In this document: positions 9,730 through 18,709 of the stretch, piece after piece
How the letters are laid out: each line of letters opens with the position of its first letter
Numbering within the stretch: position 1 is the first letter of the stretch
Assembly (NCBI RefSeq): GCF_016599855.1
Contig: NZ_CP067041.1
Location: 1,426,001-1,490,000, forward strand
Source: Bradyrhizobium diazoefficiens
GTDB lineage: Bacteria > Pseudomonadota > Alphaproteobacteria > Rhizobiales > Xanthobacteraceae
Reading direction: 5' to 3'
DNA length: 64,000 bases
The notes under the pieces: generated by a model
Database searches by the model: none
What the model was told of the DNA's origin: nothing
The model's input: the letters and a program-made list of their open reading frames with translations, nothing else
Made by a program: the position numbers and the translations under genes

Positions 9730-10240
9730 CAGGGCACGCCGCAAGGAGCGGGCATGAGCCCGCTCCTTGCCAGCATCTTCCTGCACTACATCCTTGATCT
9801 CTGGGCCCACCAATGAGCGTTGTCGCATCGCGGTCGTATAGTGCTCGTGCGCTACGCCGATGACTTTGTCATGAGGACAAGACGGCTGATCGAGCTTGGT
9901 CGGTTCGCGGCCCTCTCGTGCCAGCGGCGCGGCGAGCGGCGGCCCGAGGCCTTCGCCTTCCTCGGCTTCACCCACTACTGCGGGCGGACCCGGATGGCCG
10001 GTTTCATCGTGAAGCACAAGACGGAGGGAACGCCTGACGCACAAGTAGATGGCGTTGCGCCAGGAGGTCTGGCGATTCATGCACGCGCCACTGGTCAGCA
10101 ACAGGAATGGCCTCGCCGCCGTTCCGCGTGGAGACTGCAGCTACTACAGCACAACTATCTGCCGCTTAACGGCTTCTACCCGGAAGTGCGTCGGACTTGG
10201 CTGCGCTGTCGGTGACGGCGCAGTCAGAAAAAGTCGGCGC
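9730..10240 (+). pseudogene. Group II intron reverse transcriptase/maturase, internally deleted relic
   Basis: In one frame the stretch reads QGTPQGAGMSPLLASIFLHY, then a stop, then RIVLVRYADDFVM, RLIELGRFAA and EAFAFLGFTHYCG, all hallmark segments of intron-encoded LtrA-type proteins. The catalytic YADD is present. A TGA at 9814-9816 replaces the usual tryptophan codon after the LDLW segment. About 30 residues expected between YADDFVMG and the RLIEFGRFA motif are missing without loss of frame. The finger domain upstream and the maturase X/HNH parts are absent or unrecognisable, so neither splicing nor mobility is expected. Confidence 0.8.
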
Positions 10241-10529
10241 ATGCGAACGGGCGAGCTGTTCAGCTACGCACTTCGCGGAAAGGGGCGCGTGATCATCAAT
10301 GCGAGCAATTCGGACAATGGTGAACGACGCGTTGTCTGCGATGCGCCAGCGGCCTTCCAACGCCGGTCGCGGGTCTTCGAGAACAACCGAATGGTCCCAG
10401 AGTTGGGTCGTCCTCGCTGAGAGGGACGTGGACGGAATTACTGTTGAAGTAGTGTTAAAAGATGGCGCGACAGTCGCCATGCGTTCTGCAGACGTGGCCG
10501 ACTGATCTTCCTCCAAAAGGTAGACAGGG

Positions 10530-11285
10530 TTAAGCTGCTTTTAGCTCCATCTGGATCGGGGCAATATATCCGATGGCAGAATGGAGCCGTATTCGGTTGT
10601 AGAAGCCCTCGATATAAGCGAAGAGGTCGCGCTGGGCCTCGGCGCGGGTCTGGTAGTTGCGATGGTGAACGAGCTCGGTCTTCAGCGTATGGAAGAAGCT
10701 TTCCATCGGGGCATTGTCGTAGCAATCGGCTTTGCGGCTCATTGATGCGGTGATGCCGGTCGCCGACAGGACCGCCCGATAGTCCTGTGAAGCGTACTGC
10801 ACGCCGCGATCGGAGTGATGGATCAATCCGGGCTCCGGCCGCTGCTGGCGGATCGCCATGGTCAGGGCGGATGAGACGAGTTCGACCTGCATGTGATCGC
10901 GATCGCCCAGCCGACGATTTTGCGGCTGAAGAGGTCCATAACGGCGGCCAAGTAGAGCCAGCCCTCTGCCGTCGGAATGTAGGTGATATCGGCAAGCCAG
11001 ATCCGGTTCGGAGCCGCAGCTGCAAAGTGACGGTCGGATGAGATTTGGCGCGATCGGCAGGCCATGGCGGCTGTCGGTGGTCCGAACATGGCGCGGTGGT
11101 GCCATGATGGCGCGGATGCCGTGCCGATGCATCAAGCGTTCGATCCGGCCGCGACTGACGCCACGTCCCTGCGCCTGCATCGCGGCATGGATTCTCGGGC
11201 TGGCGTGGCGTCCGCCGCTGTCCTGATGAACCTGTCGGATCGAAGCCAGGAGCGCAGCTCCGGCAAAGATCGCGATCGACTCCTA
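10530..11285 (-). pseudogene. IS3-family transposase orfB, 5'-truncated and frameshifted
   Basis: The DDE integrase core is split between frames. The entry part reads [31 protein letters not shown]; the first catalytic Asp lies in [20 protein letters not shown] in a second frame (about 10880-11050); the second Asp and the Glu lie back in the first frame (IHHSDRGVQYAS and APMESFFHTLKTE). Two compensating shifts are therefore needed. The protein end (GFYNRIRLHSAIGYIAP) is complete. The N-terminus stops where IS110 sequence begins. Confidence 0.85.
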
Positions 11286-12667
11286 AGAAACAGCCGGATC
11301 GGGGTCGCCTGGAATTGGCTGTAAGACGAAGCCCAGAGATTTGGCTCGGCGCTGAAGATTAGCGAGGACACGGCCGCGATATTGCTGTTCATAGTGATCC
11401 GCGCCGGGGTCTCTGTAGCGCATGCCATCCCGGAGGGTGTTGTAGAATATAACTGCGATCTTGCGGGCGGTCGCAGTGACCGCCTTTGACTTACCCGCAC
11501 GTGAAGACAATCGGCGATAAAATGCACCGATCGCCGTATCGCTCCGCCCGACGGTTGGTTGCTGCCAACCTCAACAGTGCGGCCGCTCGACTGGAAGATC
11601 TCCGTGTGCGCGAGGACAACACCGTGCCGCCAGAGATTTTGTTGCCTGGTGCAAGGCACAGCCAGGAGGTGAAGTGCTTGGCGCTCGGCCATGCCCTCAG
11701 ATCGGTGCCACACTCGCCGACGAGCTTCAATGCAAGTGATGGACCCAATCCATGGATCTCAGTCAGATCGACGCCGAGCACAACGTACAGCGCGGTCCTG
11801 ACATCGAAGGTAGACGCGTTGACCTGTTTAGTCTTGATGCGTGGCTTGGATAGCTTTCCGACCGGCTTCGCGCCTTTATTGTTCAGTGCGGCGATCAGGA
11901 CCTCAAGCTTGCGATCGCAGTCCAGCATCTTCGCGTGGTAGACGTCGTAGAGTTGCAGCGATTGGGTCAGCGCGAAGACATGTTCGTGCCGGTCGTTGCC
12001 CACCAGCGCCGCGCGGATGGTCGCGATGGATGAATGGCATCGCACGTCTCGATAGGTTGCCAAGACGTCAGGATTCCGCTCGCCTGCAACAATGGCTCGG
12101 ATAATCCGCATGCCAGTTGCGCCCGTGATATGCGAGACCACATGATGGAGCTGCAGATTCATCTCCATCAGGGCCTTCTGCATATGCTGGTTATGGGCGG
12201 CGGCATATTCCACCAGCCGCTCCCGCTGGCGCAGATACGCGCGCAGGGTTGCGATCTCGGCATCAGGTCGGAAACTGCCGCGTAACAGGCTATAGGGATG
12301 AAGCTCGCGCAACCACGCGGCATCACTGACATCGGTCTTGCGCCCGGGCACGTTCTTGGCGTACCGCGCATTGACCAGAATCATCTCCCGCGCTGCTGCA
12401 GGATCTCGTAGACCGGGATCCAATAGACCCCGGTGGATTCCATCGCGACGCTCGTCACGCCGCAGGTTTTGACCAGTCTGCCAGCTCATGCAGGTCTCGC
12501 GTGAATGTGCCGAAAGGGCGCACAGGCACGTCGGTGCAAGCGGGGTTCACCGCAGCCATGTGCATCGTTGATCCGATATCGATGGCGGCGGCGCTAACGT
12601 TGACCGGCCTCAGTTCCGGACGGTCGCCCGGCCGTCCTCTTCTTGGACATGGCAATCCTCTATTCAA
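11283..12667 (-). pseudogene. IS110-family transposase, frameshifted
   Basis: The RuvC-like DEDD transposase of IS110 elements is spread over three frames. The N-terminal part (from ATG 12667) has AAIDIGSTMHMAAVNP with the first Asp; the middle part has ILVNARYAKNVPGRKTDVSDAAWL and the helix LRQRERLVEYAAAHNQHMQKAL; the C-terminal transposase_20 part has IHGLGPSLALKLVGECG and, after another shift near 11500, KAVTATARKIAVIFYNTLRDG. At least two shifts make it inactive. It lies between two halves of an IS3 element. Confidence 0.85.
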
Positions 12668-12850
12668 TGATGAGCAGGAGGGTCTGGGCTATGCCAATTG
12701 TCATCTTCCTAATTGGGATCGTCGCCAGGGCGACGTCACCACTCTCAAGTTCGCACGCATCCATGGACCATGTTTTTTAACGGGGATTGCGCCTCCAATA
12801 ATCGAACGGCCGCTACCGTCTCAGCCGCCAAGCATAGCACAAGGCTGTTT
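12668..12850. other. Junction between IS110 and IS3 orfA
   Basis: Short non-coding sequence expected to hold the IS110 end and the broken IS3 orfA end; no clear terminal repeats were seen. Confidence 0.35.
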
Positions 12851-13165
12851 CTACGCCGCACAGGCGCGCCACTGTGCTGGACAGTTCTTTAAGATGTCTC
12901 GCTCCATGCGCAGCCGTTCGTTCTCGTCGCGCAGCCGGGCGATCTCGGAAGCCTGGTCCGCCGGCATCGGCGCCGCGTGCATCGTGGGGCGCCGCGTCGC
13001 CGATGCCGGCTCCTTCCTGAGCTTATCCACCCAGCGCCGCAATACAGAATCGCGAAGACCGAGTTCCTTGCCGACCGACGTGATCGACCGGCCGCTCGAG
13101 ACCACGAGCTCAGCTGCCTACCGCTTATACTCCTCGGTAAACGACCGACGTTGACGCTCTTCCAT
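12851..13165 (-). pseudogene. IS3-family transposase orfA, amber codon and lost 3' end
   Basis: Starts at ATG 13165 (MEERQRRSFTEEYKR) after AGGAGGTG, a helix-turn-helix protein of IS3 elements. A TAG at 13118-13120 stands where the family usually has Gln (before AAELVVSSGRSITSVGKELG). The coiled-coil region (EIARLRDENERLRMERDILK) follows, after which the frame runs into unrelated sequence instead of the orfA/orfB overlap with its slippery site. Confidence 0.8.
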
Positions 13166-13350
13166 CCGACACCTCCTGGCTCTCAGAGCCTGCTACAGGT
13201 GTCCACTCATTCGGAGGAGGTTCACGACATCAAATTGGGATACTGCCCTCGACACTAAGTTCGCGAGGCTTGCGTCTCCGAAACTTCATGCCGGCACCCG
13301 GAGCGTGTGCGATCTCGTAGCGAGCCTAGAGTCTGTGCCTGATGATGCCA

Positions 13351-13368
13351 AGCTTATGCAGCTCGTCT
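13351..13368 (+). repeat. 18-bp direct repeat, left copy
   Basis: The 18 bases AGCTTATGCAGCTCGTCT recur exactly at 14179-14196. The two copies flank the ISNCY-type element but lie 5 and 31 bases outside its inverted ends, so they are not a simple target-site duplication. Confidence 0.8.
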
Positions 13369-13373
13369 ATCAT

Positions 13374-14147
13374 TAGCTCGTAATCTGTCGCCTGTTTCTA
13401 GCTCGTGAAGTGTCGTGTTTTTGGTGCCCTGGAACAAAGGGGGCACGATGGGCACGGCATCCATTCACGGGTGTACGACGGATGCTGTTTTCGGATTTGC
13501 TGGATCGGAGGAAGGCCAAAGAATCGACGCAGGAGGCGGCGTCTGAGGTTCTCGGGATCAGTGTACGGACGTTTCAACGTTGGCGGAACGCTTTGAGGCG
13601 GAGGGCGATGACGGGCTGGCCGACCGGCGCATGGGTCGGCGCTCGCCGCGGCGGGCGCCGGAGAAAGAACTGGAGCGGACGCTAGGGCTGTTCCGGGACA
13701 AGTACGCCGACTTCACGGTGAAGCACTTCCACGAGCAGCTGCAAAAGCGGCATGCCTATGTGCTGGGCTACACGGTGACGAAGCTCGCGCTGCACGCGGC
13801 GGGCCTGGTGCGCAAGGCGCCGAAGCGTTCGACGCACCGCAAGAAACGCCCACTGGCCGCTGCCGGGCATGCTGCTGCACCAGGACGGATCGCGCCACGG
13901 CTGGATCGAAGGGCTGCCCGCAATGGACCTGATCGTCACGCTGGACGATGCGACGAGCGAGATCTACTCGATGCTCCTGGTCGAGGAAGAAGGGACGGCG
14001 TCGACATTCCGGGCCTTGGGCGAGGTGATTGGCGAGCATAGTCTGTTTTGCTCGCTCTACACCGATCGCGGCAGCCATTGCTTCTACACCCCGAAGGCCG
14101 GCGAGAAGGTCTCCAAGACAACAATAAAGGCGACAGATCACGAGCTA
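13374..14147 (+). mobile_element. Internally deleted ISNCY-family element with preserved inverted repeats
   Basis: Left end 13374-13393 (TAGCTCGTAATCTGTCGCCT) and right end 14128-14147 are inverted repeats matching at 19 of 20 positions. Between them lies only the N-terminal and catalytic-entry part of an ISNCY-type transposase; about the last half of the gene is missing and the reading frame runs into the right end. With intact ends but no transposase, it could move only with help from a full-length relative. Confidence 0.7.
13482..14118 (+). pseudogene. ISNCY-family transposase, N-terminal part, frameshifted
   Basis: Three consecutive frames carry recognisable parts: the helix-turn-helix (QEAASEVLGISVRTFQRW), the linker (RFEAEGDDGLADRRMGR and TVKHFHEQLQKRH) and the beginning of the integrase core (MLLHQDGSRHGW, VTLDDATSEIYSMLLVEEEG, SLYTDRGSHCFYTPKAGEKV). 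Two frameshifts (near 13590 and 13850) and loss of everything after the second catalytic segment show it is dead. Confidence 0.8.
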
Positions 14148-14178
14148 CAAAAACACGCCATCTTCACCCGCTCCGGAC

Positions 14179-14196
14179 AGCTTATGCAGCTCGTCT
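14179..14196 (+). repeat. 18-bp direct repeat, right copy
   Basis: Exact second copy of AGCTTATGCAGCTCGTCT; see the left copy at 13351-13368. Confidence 0.8.
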
Positions 14197-14953
14197 GAGC
14201 ATAGTGCTGTCCATGGTTTCGTAGTAGTCGTTGCCTCGCCAGGAGTCGACTTGGTGGCCCTTTTCGGTTGAAGCCGACCTGCCAACTTTGGCTGTCGCAG
14301 CCCGCACGGCTGGACGCTAGCCCGATCAGTCCAACACTCTTCTTTGTAGCATGGCCCCCCGGTCGGGCTATGGAGACCGCCCATTCGCCTGCGGCGAAGC
14401 CGACCGCAGCAATCCTGCAAACCCGGAGCCTCACCAAACACGGCGTCACAGATGCGCTAGTGGGATAGATGACCGCATTCACATTGGCGTTGATCGCGAC
14501 AGCGATCCGGTCGGATATGTCCTCCATTCGCCCCCACAAGCGAGTAACTTCGCTCGCGCTGATCGATCACATAGGCGGGCGCGAGCAACAAGCCCGCATG
14601 GATTCCGTGACGGCTGCCCTCGCTTTGTGAATCGACAGGTTGAGCTCTGCTGCGCCACAAAGTGCAATCAATGCGATTTCAGCGCAAGCAATCGGTTAGG
14701 CGAACGCGACGGGTCAAGTTGGCCTCATTCTACGTAATAGGATGCAACCTTGGCGCACGCGCTTGCTTTGCATGCTGTTGTGATGTCTTCGCACGCGGCT
14801 CGGAGCAGGATTTCGGCCAAGTGGTGACCATTTTTAGCGCAAATCGGCGTCAAGCGGTGCCTAACTATGGGAAGTCTTGCTCGGTCCCGCGATCTGCCGC
14901 TCATCTGAGCGCGAGTCAGGGTAAGAACAACAGCATGCGAGAAGCAGGGATTT
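14197..14953. other. Gap with mobile-element debris
   Basis: No convincing gene. The part 14415-14455 resembles the region ahead of the intron RT relic (9671-9712), so debris of the same kind of element is likely. Confidence 0.35.
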
Positions 14954-16117
14954 GTGGCGATGACATTCTCAGCGATTCCTCTAACCGGTATTCCATTTCC
15001 GAAATCAGAGTATGAGCGCCGGCAGAAAAACGTGTTTGAGGCGGTGGGGCACGCCAAGCTTGAAGCACTTTTGGTTACCTCCCATGCACACTTACAATAT
15101 CTGACCGGATACGACGCTTCTGCGGGTGCTTATTTCGCGCCGTTTCCCCTGATTCTTGTGCCTGGGCGTGAGCCAACTTTTGTTGTTCGGGCCTACGATG
15201 AGGCTGCGGCCCGTGCAAACAGCTGCATTGACGAAATCGTTTGTTATATTCATCGGCCTGATTTCGTCAGGGTCACGGCCGATGTTCTTCGAAGCTGCGG
15301 ACTACAGGCAAAGAAGATAGGCTTTGAACTTGACGCCTGGGGCCTGGCGCCAACTGATGTAAACGCGCTCCAGGCGCAACTTCCAGAAATGAAAATCATA
15401 GATGCGACTGACGTGGTCCGCTTGGTTAAGGCGAGGAAAAGTGAGCTGGAGCTTAACCTTATGCGGCGCGTCATGGCCCTGACGGACCTAGCCATTCAGA
15501 CTTTTCAGCGCTCCCTTCGTGCTGGAATAACCGAGACGGAGATGGCCGCCGTCCTCAGTCGAAAGCTCGAGGAGGCTGGCGGTAAGCTTAGGTTGCCGGT
15601 TCTCGCGTTCGGCGAGCGCACCAGGCTGCCACATGGTGTTCCGGCGCAGCATTCGATCAGAAATAATGAACCCGCGTTGATTGAATGTGGTGGCGCTATA
15701 GACGGCTATTCCGTAGGGGTGTGCCGCGGTGCCGTGCTCGGCCGGCATCCCGAAACCGAAGCTTTGCACGCCCTCTCGGAAGAGGCCCTTGAAGCCGCGA
15801 TCACCGCGATCAAACCGGGTGTAACTGCAGGTGTGGTAGATGCCGCCGCACGCAAGGTGATTGAGCGGACTGGGCGCCCTGAACTCTTCCGTCATCGGAC
15901 CGGATACTCGACTTGTCCCCAATGGTCTGGACACCGCGGCAACGTGAGCCTAGAACCGAACGCGGCTGATATCCTTGAAGCAGGCATGACTTTTCACATG
16001 CCGATCCATCTGTTCGGAAAAAGCGGCTACATATTCGGATGCAGCGAGCACGTTCTAGTGACGCAGGGTGGTGCGGAGATACTAAGCCGGATCCCTCACA
16101 AGCTGTATCGCGCTTGA
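14954..16117 (+). CDS. Second M24-family (creatinase/ectoine-hydrolase-like) hydrolase
   Basis: 387 residues from GTG 14954 (an ATG follows at 14960; GCAGGGA precedes both). The N-terminal creatinase domain has HLQYLTGYDASAGAYFAPFP and the C-terminal domain has HRTGYSTCPQWSGH, a GMTFHMPIHLFG segment and CSEHVLVTQGG. The acidic metal ligands of true aminopeptidases are largely replaced (IECGGAIDGYSVGVCRG at the Asp/Asp site), so metal-independent C-N hydrolysis as in creatinase or DoeA is likely (family knowledge). It is clearly diverged from the M24 protein at 6920, so the pair is probably not a recent duplication. An IS-rich block separates it from the transporter operon, but together with the M20 enzyme downstream it fits the same pathway. 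Confidence 0.8.
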   Translation: MAMTFSAIPLTGIPFPKSEYERRQKNVFEAVGHAKLEALLVTSHAHLQYLTGYDASAGAYFAPFPLILVPGREPTFVVRAYDEAAARANSCIDEIVCYIHRPDFVRVTADVLRSCGLQAKKIGFELDAWGLAPTDVNALQAQLPEMKIIDATDVVRLVKARKSELELNLMRRVMALTDLAIQTFQRSLRAGITETEMAAVLSRKLEEAGGKLRLPVLAFGERTRLPHGVPAQHSIRNNEPALIECGGAIDGYSVGVCRGAVLGRHPETEALHALSEEALEAAITAIKPGVTAGVVDAAARKVIERTGRPELFRHRTGYSTCPQWSGHRGNVSLEPNAADILEAGMTFHMPIHLFGKSGYIFGCSEHVLVTQGGAEILSRIPHKLYRA

Positions 16118-17323
16118 TCACTATTTTCGCTAGACCGCGCCGGCGGTGTCGCTAGAAACGCGGGGGTGTCGCTCGCTCAAGCCTACTTGCGGCAGGCTAC
16201 ATGGGCGCGTTGAGAAGCTTGATGAGCGGATTCCCAACCAGGGCGCTGAATGCCATCGGCCGCACGTGCGCACTCATCCGTCAGTGTACAGGAATTCTGA
16301 GATGGCTTCGGCGAGCTGACGTGCCGTCTCGCGCCTGACAAGCGACGCAGGGCTCCGCTTCATCGCCAGAGAGGCGATTACGTCCGGTTGTCTGCGTGGA
16401 TTCGCAGCGGACGTCTGGCCGCGATATGACTTGGGGAAGCACTGCCCATTAGCTATACGTCACGATTAGAGATCCACAAGCTTCCAAACGTCATCGGATC
16501 GCTCAGCGGAGCGGGAAATGCCGATGATGTGCTCGATCGGCACATTCGGTGGGGCGCAGAAAGCCTGTCTGACTTTGCAATCGGAAAACCAATAAGGCGC
16601 GAGGTCAGTCTGGATCTGGGCTACCAGCGTGGATCGCAGGCGTGGCGGAAAACGCTCAAGAGATCGAATCTGCTGCATGGATTGCAAGGCTGAGGTCCAT
16701 CAAATCCGACCACGAGCGCGACCTGAATGGTTTCTTTGGGCGGGTACATTTGAAAGGATTCGAGCCAGCAAGGAGACCTCGACGGGCGAATGCTGTGAAG
16801 TCAAGGTGAGTAGCCATCGTCGACCTGCTTCCAATCGGAATTCAGTCCTGGACGGAAAACTGCCCGATCAGAAGTTGGCTGTTACGTGGGGGATTCACGT
16901 TGCGCAGCTAGGTCTGGGAAGGGTAAGCGGTCCACCGCCGTAACTGAGCTCCCTGTCAAGCTCGCTACTCAAACAGGGCGTATCCAGTGATCAAACAAAT
17001 CGTCATCCGTTGCCGATAAAGAGTTCACACACCGACCACGCACCAGCAGCCCTCGCAGCCTCCGGTCCTTTCGCGTGGCGCAAAATCTGGGGGATCGGAA
17101 CAGAGGTGGAGGAAGCTCGTAGGGCCTTGTGAGGCGCAAGTGTCGCATTGCGCCCCGGCCAGCCAGACCTCCGACATCGAATCTACGATGAAGTCCTGCA
17201 TCAAGGTGATCAGATTAACCGAATGTATGCACCAGAAGGCGGGAATTGGCTGATTTTCTTCTTTGCGACAGGGTAGGGTTTTGGCCCTGCACGGCGCTGC
17301 CGCGGGTCAGGAAGTCAATCGGA
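16118..17323. other. Long intergenic region, nothing recognised
   Basis: About 1.2 kb between the M24 and M20 genes. Short frames exist on both strands but none shows family motifs, a good ribosome-binding site or IS ends. AGGAAG at 17309-17314 is the likely ribosome-binding site of the next gene. Confidence 0.5.
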
Positions 17324-18508
17324 ATGAGCACACGAACCAACAGTTTTCTCTCGAAGGCGGAGCGCGAGGCTGTAGTCGAGCTGCGCCACGCTATGCATCG
17401 CGAACCTGAGCTCTCAAACGCAGAATGGAAGACACAAGAGCGGATCCGTGAAATGTTGGAGCGCTTCGGCATCGACGGCGCGAAAATGTTCCACAACACC
17501 GGACTCTATGTTGACATCGAAGGGACCGCCTCCGGCCCGAAGCGCTTCGTTGCGGTGCGCGGCGACATCGATGCGTTGCCAATCCAGGAGGCGCGCGAGG
17601 ATCTGCCGTACCGCTCGCAGCACGACGGCGTGATGCATGCATGCGGTCACGATATGCACGGTTCGATTGCGCTGGGCACTGCACTTGCGTTCAATCGAAT
17701 GCGCGAGTGCTTCGCGGGCAAGGTGCGTGTATTCTTCCAGCCGGCGGAGGAGGCGGAGCCGCTCGGCGGGCGCACAGTGCAACAGGAGAGATTATTGGCC
17801 GGCTTCGACCGGGCTGTCGGCTTTCACGTCGCCCCTGACATTCCAGCCGGCATGTTCGGCGCGCGTGAGGGCGCGATAACCAAGTCTGCGGATGGGTTCA
17901 GGATCGCCATTACCGGCAAAATGGCGCATGGGGCGGCGCCCTACAAGGGCGTCGACGCGATCACCATCGCTGCCGCCTTCATCAACGAAGTGCAGAAGGT
18001 GGTCTCTCGTGAAATCCCGGCTGACGATGGCGCGGTCGTCACGATTGGCACCATCCATGGGGGAGATGCGCGCAATATCATCTGCCCTTCGGTTGTCATG
18101 GAGGGAACGATCAGAACCCGCAGCCCGGAGCGCCGAACGTTGCTCTCCCAGCGCGTGCGCGAGGTAGCCGAGGGTGTCGCAGTGATGCACCGCGGCCAGG
18201 CCGAATGCGTCATCTGCACAGGCGAGCCGCCTGTCGTCAATGATGCTGAGATGGTGAAGCGCTTCCAGCAACTTGTAAAGGAAACGGCCGGCCGCGAGGC
18301 CCTCAGCGAGGGGAAGAAGCGGGGGGACGGTAGCGACGATTTCGGCTTCTACTCGGCGTGCGTGCCGTCAATCTATTTCTGGTTCGGCAGTCGCGCGCCG
18401 TGCAACGAATCACATGTGCATACACCCACTTTTGGAGCGTCCGATGACCTCCTCATCCCCACCACGGAGCTCATGGTTAGGTACGTCCTCGATCTGCTGA
18501 GTTCCTGA
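17324..18508 (+). CDS. M20-family amidohydrolase (hippurate-hydrolase/N-acyl-amino-acid hydrolase-like)
   Basis: 394 residues from ATG 17324, preceded by AGGAAG at 9 bases. The M20D metal-site elements are all visible: VRGDIDALPIQE, HACGHDMHGS (Cys/His ligands), FFQPAEEAEPLGG with the catalytic Glu pair, GFHVAPDIPAG, and SHVHTPTFGASDD at the end. The lid/dimer domain occupies roughly residues 185-300. Such enzymes cut N-acyl or N-benzoyl amino acids, or auxin-amino acid conjugates, in the cytoplasm. With the transporter, racemase-like and M24 genes it suggests stepwise hydrolysis of an acylated amino-acid derivative; substrate unknown. Confidence 0.9.
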   Translation: MSTRTNSFLSKAEREAVVELRHAMHREPELSNAEWKTQERIREMLERFGIDGAKMFHNTGLYVDIEGTASGPKRFVAVRGDIDALPIQEAREDLPYRSQHDGVMHACGHDMHGSIALGTALAFNRMRECFAGKVRVFFQPAEEAEPLGGRTVQQERLLAGFDRAVGFHVAPDIPAGMFGAREGAITKSADGFRIAITGKMAHGAAPYKGVDAITIAAAFINEVQKVVSREIPADDGAVVTIGTIHGGDARNIICPSVVMEGTIRTRSPERRTLLSQRVREVAEGVAVMHRGQAECVICTGEPPVVNDAEMVKRFQQLVKETAGREALSEGKKRGDGSDDFGFYSACVPSIYFWFGSRAPCNESHVHTPTFGASDDLLIPTTELMVRYVLDLLSS

Positions 18509-18709
18509 GGCCGAGCCGCCGGGCTCAGGCTCATGCAGGCCCCCCGCATCAGCAGCAGGACAGTATCCATACGAGGCGCCCGCGGGTTTTTGCGGTGCTC
18601 TGCTGAAGGTTCGACGGTCGCCTGCCATTCGGCTTGCAATATTGGCTCTGACTCATCACATTTCATGCAGTTTGGGGGCTGGTGATTTGATTGAGGGAGA
18701 ATCAGCGCC

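Larger units (their letters stand above)
10507..13230 (-). mobile_element. IS3-family element split by an IS110-family element
   Basis: On the minus strand an IS3 orfA (13165 down to about 12851) and an IS3 orfB (about 11285 down to 10530) face the same way but are separated by a whole IS110-family transposase region. The simplest reading is insertion of IS110 into an IS3 element, with loss of the orfA end and orfB start. The outer ends are approximate: a plausible IS3 end lies near 10507-10530 and the other near 13200-13230. Confidence 0.6.

Noticed and set aside
13351..14196. The 18-bp direct repeat as a target-site duplication
   Set aside because: The copies do not touch the inverted ends and lie at unequal distances from them.
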